This document shows, one piece after another, positions 1 to 10,015 of a stretch of 50,000 nt of DNA. Source of the DNA: Prorocentrum cordatum (taxonomy: Eukaryota; Sar; Dinophyceae; Prorocentrales; Prorocentraceae). How positions within the stretch are numbered: position 1 is the first letter of the stretch; the number at the start of each line of letters is the position of its first letter. The notes beneath the pieces are model-generated. The model was given only the letters and a program-made list of their open reading frames with translations. It made no database searches and was not told where the DNA came from. The stretch lies in assembly GCA_963575745.1 (NCBI GenBank), contig CAUYUJ010016283.1:617871-667870 (forward strand). The letters run 5' to 3'. Made by a program: the position numbers and the translations under genes.

Positions 1-632
1 TGGCCATTTCGTTGGTGACTTGCGGGCGCTCGCCGTCGGAGTCGCGCGGGGTAGAACCCCAGTTGGTATTCGTCTCCCACGCAGGGCAGCGTCGACGGCG
101 CTGCGGCCAGACTTGACTCCCACATCCATGTCTGCGGCAACGGGGCTAGAGAGATTGAATGACGTGGCCCTGTTGTTCCCGCTCCGCCTATCTGCGGCCG
201 CTCCGTGCGTCGGTGCCGCGCGGTTGCGCGACACATTGGCGGCCGTCGCCCATGGTCCCGCCTGCGCCCATCATGAAGATGTCGGCGTTAGTAGTGTCAT
301 CAAGTCCACACAGACGTCGTCGCGTCTGTCGTGGCTGCGGAACCCCGCCCTTGCAATTCCTGTTGCCTTGCGCGCAACTCATGACGAGGTACTGAGACGT
401 ACCGCAAGTGTCACGTGAACCATTTCATGGGTTGCCCGTCGCGGACTCTAGGGTTTCCCCCTTTGCCTTTCCCGTTGCCAAACGTCCTAACTCCATTTCC
501 TGGGTACACCGTGTCTCGAAGTAGTCGTCATCACCTCTTCCATGCAAACGCTTTCTACTGTTTGGTTCCCAATATTCTACCACAGACCCAACGTCGGATC
601 TCACGTCCAACCCTACGCGTCGGTTTCTTCAC
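1..632. other. No recognisable gene
   Basis: Moderately GC-rich sequence with only short open frames on both strands. If the RT-like reading of the next segment is right, this stretch would lie downstream of it on the minus strand, but I see no further recognisable RT motif here. Confidence 0.4.
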
Positions 633-1161
633 TCATCGTCGCCATCGTCGTTTAGAACGATGAGCAACCCGCAACAGGACTTCGACTGCCTCTTCCTGAT
701 TTGCAAATTGAGTGTTATCTGACCAAACGATGTATCCCATGCCGTCGGATGAGATGGCATTGGCGTCTGTACCTGAATCCATTGGCGACCCAGGGGGCCC
801 CTGTGATCCGCGAGCGCCGCCCCAAAGGACGATGGAAGGCTGGGGCGGTCCAAGCGTAGGGTCTCGCGTTCCCCAGCTTTGTACGGAAGGGGAGGTGTCG
901 TCGGTCATTGATTATTAGGCTGGGCCTTCGCCCGCTGGCCCTCACTATGCATTGAGTCGCGTCCTCTGCCATGTCCCGTCCAAAGATGCTCCCCATGTTT
1001 CCCAGGGGGCGATCTAGGATGCGCTCCATTGGGCGCGCCCGCTCAACAAGGTCGTCGTGCTTCTTTGGAGTTCGTGGCGTTGGTCCGTTCACAGGTTGTA
1101 GTAGTGTAGCGGCTCTTTGGGGAGAGATCCCGAGAGCCCAGAAGAGGACCGTGGTGAGCAA
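633..1161 (-). pseudogene. Possible RT fragment of a non-LTR retrotransposon
   Basis: Two overlapping minus-strand frames look protein-like: one at 715-1161 (about 148 codons) and one at 633-908 (about 91 codons). The second contains the string IVWSDNTQFANQEEAVEVL. Its W-x-D-N-x-x-x-F-A layout followed by an acidic helix resembles the variant YADD box (WADN type) seen in some dinoflagellate LINE reverse transcriptases. Upstream in the same frame, GGARGSQGPPGSP could be a decayed form of the RQG-P turn that precedes motif C. The protein-like signal seems to switch frame near 760-790, as expected for a decayed copy. No endonuclease or thumb region could be identified. The assignment rests on one short motif and could be chance. 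Confidence 0.3.
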
Positions 1162-1865
1162 TTGGAAGATAGGAATATCACAGCCTACTGACTGGGCTTC
1201 TGATATAGTAAGTTCGCATATCGCTAACGTCTTCTCTGTTCGTTCGCCCAGATCTGTGAAAGCGAATGGGCTGAAAACCTGGCGTCAATTAGTTGTCTTT
1301 CATCTCCGAAGGATTCGAATCGGGCGCTGAATGGGAACACGATGTATATGAGACTGTCTGTTCGGCACCAACTTCAACATCATACTTGATGACGACACTT
1401 GGGATTCGCATAGCAGTGGGCGTGGCCGTACTACCGAGGTCGCGCTGTAGTGCAGAGGTTTGTTGTTGTCGTGTCATGCGGCCACTAGTGGCACTAAATC
1501 ACGCATGCACTTCCAATACCCAATGTCGGATGGGTGCATACCCTGAGAGAACCGATATGGCCCCCTGCTGCTAGTGCTGGCATTGCCGTTATGCATGTAA
1601 CCAATGGCTGCGCCGATTGCAAGCCATATGGTTGCGAACATTATGACGCCCAGTTGCACCGGAAATGTGGTGTAATGCCCAGCGCCGATGCGATCGTCAG
1701 ACGACGCTTTCTCTTCGGGGGCCGAGGATACGGCCCCCCTCTGAGCGGCCCGCTTCCAGGCTGCTTCTGTCTAAGCTGCTTGTTTCCAAGCGTGTAGGTT
1801 ATAGCATGTTCCCCAATCAGAGCTTGCCTCTGTAGGGGTCTTAGCAAATTTAAGGGTAGGTGAGG
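1162..1865. other. No recognisable gene
   Basis: Mixed-composition sequence with short frames on both strands, none longer than about 120 codons and none with a motif I recognise. Confidence 0.4.
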
Positions 1866-2050
1866 TGTGCCGCCGATTCGGTGGCCGGGCCCGGGTGTTC
1901 GGGTGCCCGGGTGCCTGGGGTCGCCGCCGATTCGGTGGCCGGGCCGGGGTGCCCGGACGCCCGGGTGCCCAGGTGCCCGGGTGACGGGTGCCTGGTGCCC
2001 GGGTTGGTGCCCGGGTGCCGGGTGCCGGGTGCCCAGGTGCCCGGTGCCCT
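1866..2050. repeat. GC-rich minisatellite (GGTGCCCGG-like)
   Basis: Tandem variants of GGTGCCCGG and CCGGGTGCC. The array opens with two copies of a roughly 60-bp block starting GCCGCCGATTCGGTGGCCGG. The plus-strand frames through it are only translated repeat. Confidence 0.9.
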
Positions 2051-2197
2051 GTAGCCCTATAGCCTTATAGCCCTATATCCCTATTGCCCTGCTCTATAGC
2101 CCTATAGCCCTATAACCCATATAGCCATATACCCATATAGTGCCCAAGAGCCCATATAGCCCTGTAGCCCTATAGCCCTACAGCCCTAAAAAGATTA
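2051..2197. repeat. TAGCCCTA / CCCTATAG minisatellite
   Basis: About 15 degenerate copies of an 8-10 bp unit (TAGCCCTA, CCCTATAG, with some CCATATA variants), directly following the GC-rich minisatellite. It is not the TTTAGGG telomere unit reported for dinoflagellates. Confidence 0.9.
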
Positions 2198-2640
2198 TGA
2201 TTGGGTTTTTCTCTGGTATCATTCATGTCTTTTACATATCTAAAACTAGTAGTGAATGGTGTGCCCAAATCGGCTGACATCCAGTCGTTACCGAGGTGTC
2301 GGCTGTGATGGCCAGCCGAAAATAGCTCGTCTCCTAAGTCTGATTGGTGGCCTTGATACTCGGCCTCCGATAATACATGAAAATATCCTCGGAGGTACTG
2401 TCGGAGTGGTGGCGCAGGGTGGGTGTATCGGGTCAAAAGAAAGAAAGAAAGTGTTCCGCCCCAGAGAGGTGCTAAGTGGGCCGCAAATAGCAAGTACGGT
2501 CAGCACTTGGGCATACTGGGCGCGCGTGCCTAGGGCACCCGAGATCAAACGGCAGCGGACATATGTACAGACTAAGATGAACCCCAATCAGTTTCCCCTG
2601 AAGTGGTAGAAGATAGAAGATGAGACGGATTAACAAGAGG
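2198..2640. other. No recognisable gene
   Basis: Overlapping frames of about 100-117 codons occur on both strands (2170-2609), but none shows a recognisable motif. Confidence 0.35.
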
Positions 2641-2659
2641 GATCAGCAAGAGGGGATTG

Positions 2660-2840
2660 CTAGGGAGTCTCAGGCGAGAGCGCGGTTCCCGAGTAAATAA
2701 GGAACTCTTGAGCGAGAGCGCGACTCCAGAACGCCGAGAAAGCGATTCGTGAGCAGTGAAAGAACGAAGTTCAAGGCGAGAGCTTGATTCCTATACAAGA
2801 CAAGCTGCAAGGAATCCTTTAGCGAAAGTCCGATGTCGCA
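2660..2840. repeat. Degenerate tandem repeat (GGCGAGAGCGCGATTCC-like)
   Basis: Variants of a GCGAGAGCGCGATTCC core recur near 2671, 2711, 2733, 2775 and 2820 at irregular 22-45 bp spacing, with A-rich sequence between them. Confidence 0.6.
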
Positions 2841-3728
2841 ATAAATTGTGAAGACGCATCAAGCAGGAGCCGCCGTTTTGTAAACCGAGGGCCAACAACA
2901 CAGTCTACGTCTCAAGACGAGCCTTATACAAAGCAGAGTGAGAACCCCACGAGGGGCACGTCGATAAAAACACTTCGATCAATAACAACAAACCTTGACA
3001 AACAAAAAAACTCTGCCTCCTCCTACCCACGAGGGGGCCTGACCATCGCTGCCCCGCGGTCCTGGTGGTGCAAGACAGGGTGGCCCGCGGCGGTGTACAC
3101 CCGGCTCTTGGGGATGACCCTGTGGCAGCAAGAGGGAGGTGGAAGGAGCTAAAGCTACGCTTGCACAACCTGATGTGAAATAAACGTGCTGCTGCATCCA
3201 GTCTGTATACGGCTCCGTCGTCACGTTTGGTAACGCTGCGCTGGGTCAGCAACTGACTTGCTCAAAGCGCCTCGCAAACGCAAAAACGAGGAAGACGGCT
3301 GACCGCCGGCATCCGGTCTACACAAATGAAAAAGCGAGCTCGAAGAATTGGGCCGCAGGGCAGCTAATTGCTCGACGCGATCAGCCTGGACAATATGAGA
3401 AATTGGGATCGGTTTCTGCAAGACTGCGTGAACTTTGAAAAACGTTTGTGAGAATGCAGATGGTCATCCCCTGTAGAAAATTCGCTTCGGACCCGTACAA
3501 AAACAAAAAACGAAACTACGGCGAGGAAGGCTGAGCAAGACATGACAGCAACCACGTGTCCGAAAGCCGCAAATCACCACTCAAACTTGGCATGAAGAGA
3601 ACGGGGAACCGACACTCGGGGCGCGATACTTGTCGTACCGGCCCCGACCGCTGCGAGCAGCATCGAGGGGCAGCGTAACAAGTAATTGCACGTTGACTGG
3701 TGCAGCTCATATGGCTGCAGCTGCAATG
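2841..3728. other. No recognisable gene
   Basis: Only frames of about 60-115 codons, mostly minus strand and without recognisable motifs. Confidence 0.35.
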
Positions 3729-3829
3729 TGTACATATATATATATATACACATATATATATACACATACAAAGAGAGAGAGAGAGAGAGAGACAAAGAAA
3801 GAAACCCACGCGCGCGCTTCGCGCGCGCT
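3729..3829. repeat. TA/CA and GA microsatellites with GC hairpin
   Basis: A TA/CA tract (about 3731-3770) runs into a GA tract (3771-3793). It is followed by a perfect 8-bp inverted repeat, GCGCGCGC-TTC-GCGCGCGC (3810-3828), which could fold into a tight hairpin. Confidence 0.9.
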
Positions 3830-3939
3830 TAGGTTCTAGTTGACGCCCCAACCATATGCGACGCACAGAACATGACGATGGCTGCGAACATGATTGAGGC
3901 TCGTCTTCGTCCTAGTGGATGTCATCATCGTCGTCCCTG

Positions 3940-4210
3940 TTTTGGACCTCCCAGATTCATCCAAGATACCTCCGCAGAATTCCCGCGATACGATGTTGTC
4001 CATCCTGGGCGGAGCCATCTTGGGCAGTCGCGGGGTCTTCTCGGGTTGTCTCGGGGCCCTCTCCGGCCATCTCGAGGCGCTCTTTGGAAGGTCGCAGGGG
4101 CGCTCTCGGGGCGGCCTTGGGCCACCTTCGGTTTTTGGAAGCTGTCCTGGGCGTCTGGGGTCGTCATTCTGGTGATGGGGGGCCTCCGTGACGCCCCCAA
4201 AACTTCTCCA
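3940..4210 (-). repeat. Inverted copy of CCCCAAGAGG-type dispersed repeat
   Basis: Read on the minus strand, this stretch carries runs such as GAGGGCCCCGAGAC and CCCAAGATGGC spaced like those at 10.1-10.7 kb and 37.4-38.0 kb. It lacks the conserved 3' tail of those copies and abuts a GAC microsatellite. Confidence 0.6.
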
Positions 4211-4246
4211 AAACGGTCCAGAGAGCGAGCAGGATCACGGGGCGGG

Positions 4247-4263
4247 AGACGACTACGACGACT

Positions 4264-4324
<61 letters not shown>
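4247..4324. repeat. (GAC)n microsatellite
   Basis: About 26 trinucleotide units, with two TAC variants near the start. Long poly-Asp, poly-Val or poly-Ser frames here are artefacts of the repeat. Confidence 0.95.
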
Positions 4325-4569
4325 CGCCGTGGCGCAGGGAAAAAGAAACGAATGGGGACAAGAGGTTAGAGCGTTGAAGAAAAAGGGGGAGCAGGGGAGG
4401 GTGAAGAGGGAAGGGGAAATGAGGGGTCGCGACAGAAGAAGCGGAGGAGAAGTGACCGAGGCAAGAAGTGTTTGTTTTGATATTTGTTTCCACCGAGCTT
4501 GAGATGAAGTGCACGTCGACACCTCAGTGCATCTTTTATAACCGAACATTTAGGTCAATACTGTTTCAT

Positions 4570-4800
4570 GTTGGTTGCAGTTGATTCTCGAGATTTAGGC
4601 AGGCTGCAGAGCTCTCTCTCCAGCATGCCGATCGATTCGCAATGGCAAAAACACATGAGCGATGAGCAGGGCGCCGAGATCGTAATACCCCGGTCTGTCC
4701 TAGTCGAAACACAAACTTGATACTGCAAGCTGTTAGGTCGCATATCTGCGGTTTCTGCTTAATCTCGAGATTGAGGCAAGCTACAGAGCACCTCAGCGTA
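4570..4800. repeat. Diverged direct duplication, offset about 177 bp
   Basis: TCTCGAGATTTAGGCAGGC near 4586 and TCTCGAGATTGAGGCAAGC near 4763 begin two related segments. Both continue with CTGCAGAGC/CTACAGAGC. The middle of the unit is not clearly conserved. Confidence 0.6.
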
Positions 4801-5740
4801 CCAGCGGATTCACCATGACAGGAAGCACCTGCCTGCAAGTACCAGCGGAGGAGGGCGGAAGGAGGAGGGAGGAAATTCAGTGTTCGCCATTGATCTCCTC
4901 ATCCTCTGGGAGGATGAAAAATGAGGAGAAAAAATGGATTGAGGACTCTGCAGAGGGGGGTCAGCTGGGTCCGCTGGGCCCACTCGTCGATGCAGTAGGG
5001 AATATCGCAATCTCAAGCTAACTTCGCTTCGAGAATGTGCCACAGTTCGACACCGTATCAGGGTCACGCGTTGCCCGCTGGGCTACTTGGGAGCACAGAA
5101 AAGGAAAGGCCCCAGGACGGCGGCGACGACGAGGGACGGGGGATTGGGCGAGCCGGCGGCGCGCCGAGGGTGAAAGTGAAAGAGGCCAGCCCCTCTCTGA
5201 GATGCCCTCTGCGGTTCAGGAGAAAGCTCAGAAAACGTCTCAGAAGACAGGAAGCCTTCTGAGACGGCCCGCCCCCTCTCACTGCCCCCATGGGCGCGCC
5301 GCCGAGAGAAAGAAGGAGGCGACGCGGAGGGAGAGGGAGAGGACGAGGAGGGGGAAGAGGAAACAGAGGGGAGGGAGGAGGACAGGACGGGGATGAGAAA
5401 GAGAGGACGAAGAGGGAGAGCGACGAGGAGGGAGAGGCAGAGGGCGGATAGAGGCGCCGACGGCGAGTGGGAGAGAGAGGGAGGAGTTCACTCATACATT
5501 GCGTCTTGATGCGGTAGAGGGTGATGGCGAACGATGGTCATGCGACAAGAAACCCGCACCAAAGCAAGCTGGGTTCCAAACAGATGGCCAAAATTGAATG
5601 AAAAGATGAAGTGGCCATCACAGATGCATGCTTGGATAATGCCTTTTGCGGTGGCAGAAGATGAAGATCGCCAATTAACAGATAACAATAGCACAAACTC
5701 TGCCTCGAATCGCATGTTCGCAGTGGATTTCTGACGCGAT
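4801..5740. other. No recognisable gene; purine-rich 5.1-5.5 kb
   Basis: From about 5100 to 5490 the plus strand is strongly purine-biased (GAGGGAGAGG-like), so long Arg/Glu or Ser/Pro/Leu frames appear on both strands. Nothing is recognisable as a gene. Confidence 0.4.
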
Positions 5741-5960
5741 GGCCTCAAGATGGCCCCTGACATCCCGCAGACAGGCCCAGAACCCAGAATGGCTCCAGGA
5801 CAACGCCCAGCGAGGCAGTGTTTCTGGCTCCACAAGGGGAGTACAGTGAAGAACCATACTTTTTGACAGATGGCCTCCCAGATCGGCCAAAGGAGGGCCC
5901 GAAGGCGCACAAAACTGTTCCAACAGAGCCCCAGAATGACGCAAGCATCGCGCTGCGAAC
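5741..5960 (+). repeat. Diverged CCCCAAGAGG-family segment
   Basis: Strings such as GATGGCCTCAAGATGGCCCC and CAGAATGGCTCCAGGAC recall the dispersed repeat at 10.1-10.7 kb. The similarity is partial and has no defined ends. Confidence 0.35.
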
Positions 5961-6495
5961 GGTTGCGCCAGCAGGCCCATACGCTGCGGAAGGAAAGAGT
6001 TGCGAGGGCAAAGGGAAGAGAAGGAAGGCCACCCTCTCACGGAGGCCGCCCCAAGCCCAAACCTCAACTGTTCGATTCCTTCCTTCGGCCCCTCTCCCCC
6101 TCCGCCCGTCCACCCTTCCCTCCGTCTCACCGCACCTCCCTCGTACTGTACATCGTGCTTCGGGAAAAGTGCGGGTGCCTGTCTTGCTTGCTGTCCATGC
6201 CATCCGCTTGAGCGCCTTCCTGGAGCACCGCATCCAAGGATGCGCAAGACCTCGTTCCTGAGGGAGATATTGAAATGACTATTGCATCACTGCTCTCTAG
6301 ATCCAGAGCGCACATTGACTTCATATCTCCGCTGTTCCGCGAACGAGCGTGGCATCAGGGAGTAAGCACTGCATGCCTGGACACGCGTACAAGACGCGCA
6401 ACACTCACGTACATTTGCACCTCCAATCTGGCACGATCCCCCCACATGCATGTCCGCGCGCGTACTCCGGAGTGCCAGCAACACGCGCGCCACAA

Positions 6496-6530
6496 ACAAG
6501 CACACACACGCACACGCACGCACAGACCCC

Positions 6531-6571
<41 letters not shown>

Positions 6572-6598
6572 CGCACACACACACACACACATACACAC
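6496..6598. repeat. (CA)n microsatellite with GC-bearing variants
   Basis: Roughly 100 bp of CA dinucleotides with CACG and CAGA interruptions. Confidence 0.95.
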
Positions 6599-6631
6599 TT
6601 TGGAGCGTCGCGGGCGGGGGCCCCTGGCGAG

Positions 6632-6994
6632 CTAACGCCAGGCTAGAGGCCTGCCGGGGGGCGCGCGGGCGGGGGGGGCCGGCGGGGGGGCCCCCCACCG
6701 CGGGCTGCGTGCGTCGCGCTGCAGGAGGGGAAGGATCCATGCCGCACCCTGATGCTTTTGTAGCATGACTTGAGCCTCCCAGAGCAGGGCGAGCACCACC
6801 AGCCGGAGCGTTGCCAAGTACGTGCCGCAGCCGAGGCAGGTTCCCCACCGCTCGAAGCTGAGGGGAGGCCGCAGGTCGGGAACGCAGGTCCTGAACCCGC
6901 TGCAGCGGCAGCGGAGGCGCGCCAAAGGGCAGGGCCGGGGGCAGGCGGTCTGGTCCTGGTCCCCCAGAAGACGGGTCTGCATCCCAGAGGACAC
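6632..6994 (-). CDS. Hypothetical coding exon, unknown
   Basis: Minus-strand open frame of about 120 codons. It has a cysteine-containing segment ([14 protein letters not shown], then [16 protein letters not shown]), a hydrophobic helix ([14 protein letters not shown]) and a Pro/Ala-rich end that reads into a GC-rich tract. A competing minus-strand frame (6405-7040) covers the same DNA and ends as translated CA repeat, so the frame choice is uncertain. The next frame upstream on this strand lies at 7086-7837, and the two could be exons of one gene. I recognise no family. Non-coding is a real alternative in DNA this GC-rich. Confidence 0.25.
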   Translation of the reverse strand: MSSGMQTRLLGDQDQTACPRPCPLARLRCRCSGFRTCVPDLRPPLSFERWGTCLGCGTYLATLRLVVLALLWEAQVMLQKHQGAAWILPLLQRDARSPRWGAPPPAPPARAPPGRPLAWR

Positions 6995-7066
6995 GCGCGG
7001 AGGGGTGGATGAGCCCGTCGATGACTGCAGAGTCGGGCACTTCGTGCTCGCAGCTGGGGCGGTGGG

Positions 7067-7074
7067 TACTGGAC
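7067..7074. other. Left target-site duplication of MITE
   Basis: TACTGGAC, matched by TATTGGAC at 7217-7224 (7 of 8 bases) on the other side of the 142-bp inverted-repeat element. Confidence 0.6.
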
Positions 7075-7216
7075 CAGGGCTGAACCTAAACGGTGTTCTT
7101 CGTTTTCGTTTTGTTTTCGTTTTCCCTCGTTTTGTCTTCAGTCCGCCTTTGCCGCAGAACGAAGTCGAAACGAAAACGGCCCACGAAATCGCAAAAACAC
7201 CGTAGGTCCAGCCCTG
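7075..7216. mobile_element. hAT-like MITE, 142 bp
   Basis: A short element with imperfect terminal inverted repeats. Both ends, read inward, start CAGGGCTG. One base then differs, ACCTA follows, there is a 2-base gap, and then CGGTGTT. The interior also tends to self-complementarity, with several CGTTTTCG and CGAAAACG stretches and an A/T-richer composition than its surroundings. The flanks carry an 8-bp near-perfect direct repeat. An 8-bp target duplication together with CAGGG-type ends is characteristic of hAT-superfamily elements. There is no room for a transposase, so it would be non-autonomous. I see no second copy in the window, so the superfamily call rests on ends and duplication length only. 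Confidence 0.65.
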
Positions 7217-7837
7217 TATTGGACCTCTGGGCGCGAGATTCAGGGCACTTCAGGATGAAGCGTAGCCCGCGGTCGCTGCCAGGGGTGCTCGCCGCGGCGC
7301 TCGCGGAGGCCGGCGGGGGAGTGGCGAACGGAGGGACGGAGAGGACCGTCGGCGCAGAGTCGCAGCGCGCGTGGCGGCTGTAGTCGTGGTCCGCGGAGTA
7401 CCGATCTTCGAGACGCAGTGCCGAGCTTGAGGGGCAACTGAGTTCTGCCCCGCACTGCACTGCGGTCTCAATCGCGTTGAGAGGGGCCGCGCCGAGGTCG
7501 CCGCCCTGCCTGAGGTAGAGGACGAGCTCGTGTGGGGTAGCCAGCCGGAGGTACCCCGCCTGAAGGGCTGGGTCCAGGGCTATCCGTAGCAGCGCTGGCA
7601 CATCCCCCAGTGGCAGCACAAGCCGCGCAGGGCGGGGCCCGCAAGAGCAAGCGGGACGGTGGAGAACCGACAGCTGGGGCAGGCTAGCCAGGTGTGGAGG
7701 CCGCAGTCGACTCAGGGCCTCTGAGCGCTGCGGCGGTCGGTGCTCAGCAGCGTGCCGGCTGGCAAGACGGGCCAGGGCAGCGGGTGACGAAGAGCCCAGA
7801 GAGAACGCATGCGCATCACCACGGGCCCAAAGCGGCC
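7086..7837 (-). CDS. Hypothetical coding exon, C-terminus donated by MITE
   Basis: An open minus-strand frame of about 250 codons bounded upstream by a TAG near 7838. It has no ATG, so if real it is an internal or terminal exon. The central part has unusually normal composition for this window, for example LPLGDVPALLRIALDPALQ, GYLRLATPHELVLYLRQG and LNAIETAVQCGAEL, suggesting an alpha-helical segment. A low-complexity Pro/Ala/Ser stretch follows. The last ~43 codons, from LDLRCFCDFVG onward, are translated from the 142-bp MITE, and its TAG at 7086-7088 ends the frame. I recognise no family. The frame may be a chance opening in GC-rich DNA or a disrupted gene. Confidence 0.3.
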
Positions 7838-8129
7838 GCTATCTGTCACGCACACACGCGCAGCAACGCGGCGGACTCATGCTAGCGGGAGCAACTAGAA
7901 GGTGGTGCGGCGGCCGCGGCCAAGCTCGCAGGAGGGTCACGCACATCACCTCCTGCGGCCATGCGCAGCACGATCGCGTCGTACGCTACCAAGAGACGCC
8001 GGCGTAAATCACACACGCACGTGTGGCGCAAGCGCTCAACCCCAACCGTGGACTCCTGGACTTGGGGCGGGCCAAGGTGAAGCAGGAACACTGGGCGCGG
8101 GAGACGAACCAGACATGCAAGCGACCGCA

Positions 8130-8174
8130 TACACACACACACACACACACACAGACACACACACACACACACAA
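8130..8174. repeat. (AC)n microsatellite
   Basis: About 22 AC units with one GA interruption. Confidence 0.95.
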
Positions 8175-8199
8175 ACAGACAAAATCTATCTCTACTTAC

Positions 8200-8835
8200 A
8201 CACGCGCGTAAAGTATAGCATGACAAGATATTTCCGACAGCTACATTGTGCAACGAACAGCGTGCACGAATGCAGCCTGACGGCACTCAATTTTCACGAC
8301 CGCACCACTCTTATCCTGGCAAGGTGCTGGTCAACCCTGTGATGCTGGCGGCGAACGCCCAAAATTCGTACACTCTTGCTCTGCAGCTGGCATGACGCGC
8401 ATGCGCAGAATTGAGCGCACGTCCTGAGAGCCTTCCAGGGGCCGATGGAATATCTGATCTGGTGCTCGCAGCCTGGAGCGCATTGGGAGGCGGAGAGTCA
8501 TATCATGAAACTGGATTGAAGAGATCAGTATGGATGGGGTACAGCGGGATGCCAGAAGTCTGCTGCAAAACCGAATGGTTCCAAAAGGACGATGCGCGTA
8601 GGAAACGCTGGATGTGTTTCTGAGTACGGGGCCCGCCACACCTACTCGATGACTTTGGCAATGATCACGCCGTGAGACCCACGTACTCAGCAGCGGGATT
8701 TCCTAACTTCAAAATCGATGCTTCCATGTTTTCCCAGCGAGTATACTCAATGTTTGCGATGGTTCTGGGGCACGATTTGTTATGTCCGCCCAGCGGCATA
8801 AACACCCCAACGCTAACTCCGCATGATGGGACACA
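8200..8835. other. No recognisable gene
   Basis: Short frames on both strands without motifs. A minus-strand frame at 8331-8639 (about 102 codons) was examined for RT character and rejected. Confidence 0.35.
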
Positions 8836-9925
8836 CGGTCGACATGGCACGGCAACTTGTTCGCACTCTCGAAAGCAGACACGACAAAGCACGGCAAAGC
8901 AACTGTTCCGCATGGTGGAAGCCAAGCAAAACATGGCACGGTAACCATTGGCACTCTGAGAACACAGCACGGCACGGAACGGCACGGCAACTGAGCGCAC
9001 TCATGACACCACTCACAGCACGGCTCGGCACGCGGGCACGGCACGGCAACGTTCGCACTGTCAAAAGCAAGCACGGCAAAGCACGGCACGGCACACGGAC
9101 ACGAAACGGCACGGCAACGTTCTCGCACTTTCGAAACCAAGCACGCCACGGCACGCCACGGCATGCCACGCTGGCGCGGCACACGGGCACGGCACGGCAC
9201 AACATTCAAGCATGGAACAACACCGCACGACAAGAGTTTCAACCTTCGCGGGGGCGCGGCACGACACAACATGGCAACGTCTGCGCATGGTTTGTAAGCC
9301 AAACACGGGACGGCCCGGCACGGCAATTTCTACCCACTCCCAAAACCAAACAAAGCACAGCGCGGCACAGCAGCGTTCATGCACTGTCGAACCCAAAGCT
9401 CGGCAAGGCACAGCACGGCACGGCACGGCACGCAAGTACGGGACAGAACGGCATGTTATGGCAATGGCTCCCATTCTCGAAACTGGGGCACGGCACAACA
9501 CGGCACTTGCCTCGCACGATCAGAAGCAAAAGCACAACGACACGCAACGGCACGTGGGCACCGCACGGCACGCTTCCACTATTATTTCGTATTTCTCTCA
9601 ACCAAAATCGGCTCGGCACGGCAGCCGTACCGTTTTAGCGATGACAAACATGGCAGTGCACGAAACGTGGACACGGCACCGAACGGCAACTCGAGACCAA
9701 ACACGGCACGGCACGCAGGCGCAGCACGGCACGGGCACGGCAACTGTATCTCACCGTGGAAGCCGAGCACAGCACGGCACGGCACGCGGGCACAGCACGG
9801 CACAGCAACGTTCCCGCCCTCTCGGCACAAAAACCAGCACGGCACGACAATGTTGTCACGCTCTCGAAACCGAGCACGCCACGGCACGGCACGCGGGCAC
9901 GGCACGGCACGGCACGGCACCGAAA
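8836..9925. repeat. GGCAC higher-order satellite
   Basis: Runs of the pentamer GGCAC, with CGGGCAC, CAACG and CACGC variants, alternate with a spacer resembling GTTCGCACTCTCGAAACCAA. The combined unit is about 70-100 bp and repeats roughly a dozen times, with older, more diverged units mixed among cleaner ones. Frames on both strands are translated repeat (Cys/Arg/Ala/Val or His/Gly/Thr/Ala). Confidence 0.9.
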
Positions 9926-10015
9926 TCTGGCGGCCAGCATGCAAGTTCTCTGGAACAAACATTCACCGTAATTCGCCGGCCCAACGGGCCAGAGGCGTGC
10001 TAAGATCTCCGGTGG

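Noticed and set aside
1300-1330. tRNA T-arm-like string GGATTCGAATCGG
   Set aside because: No acceptor stem, D-arm or anticodon arm could be fitted around it.
2051-2197. Telomere-like array
   Set aside because: The unit TAGCCCTA does not match the TTTAGGG-type repeat and the array is internal and degenerate.
8331-8639. Minus-strand frame considered as a LINE thumb/C-terminal piece
   Set aside because: Neither the LGR strand nor a Cys/His knuckle could be found; similarity was only impressionistic.
8665-10003. Several long Cys/Arg/Val- or His/Thr/Ala-rich frames
   Set aside because: Translated GGCAC satellite on either strand.
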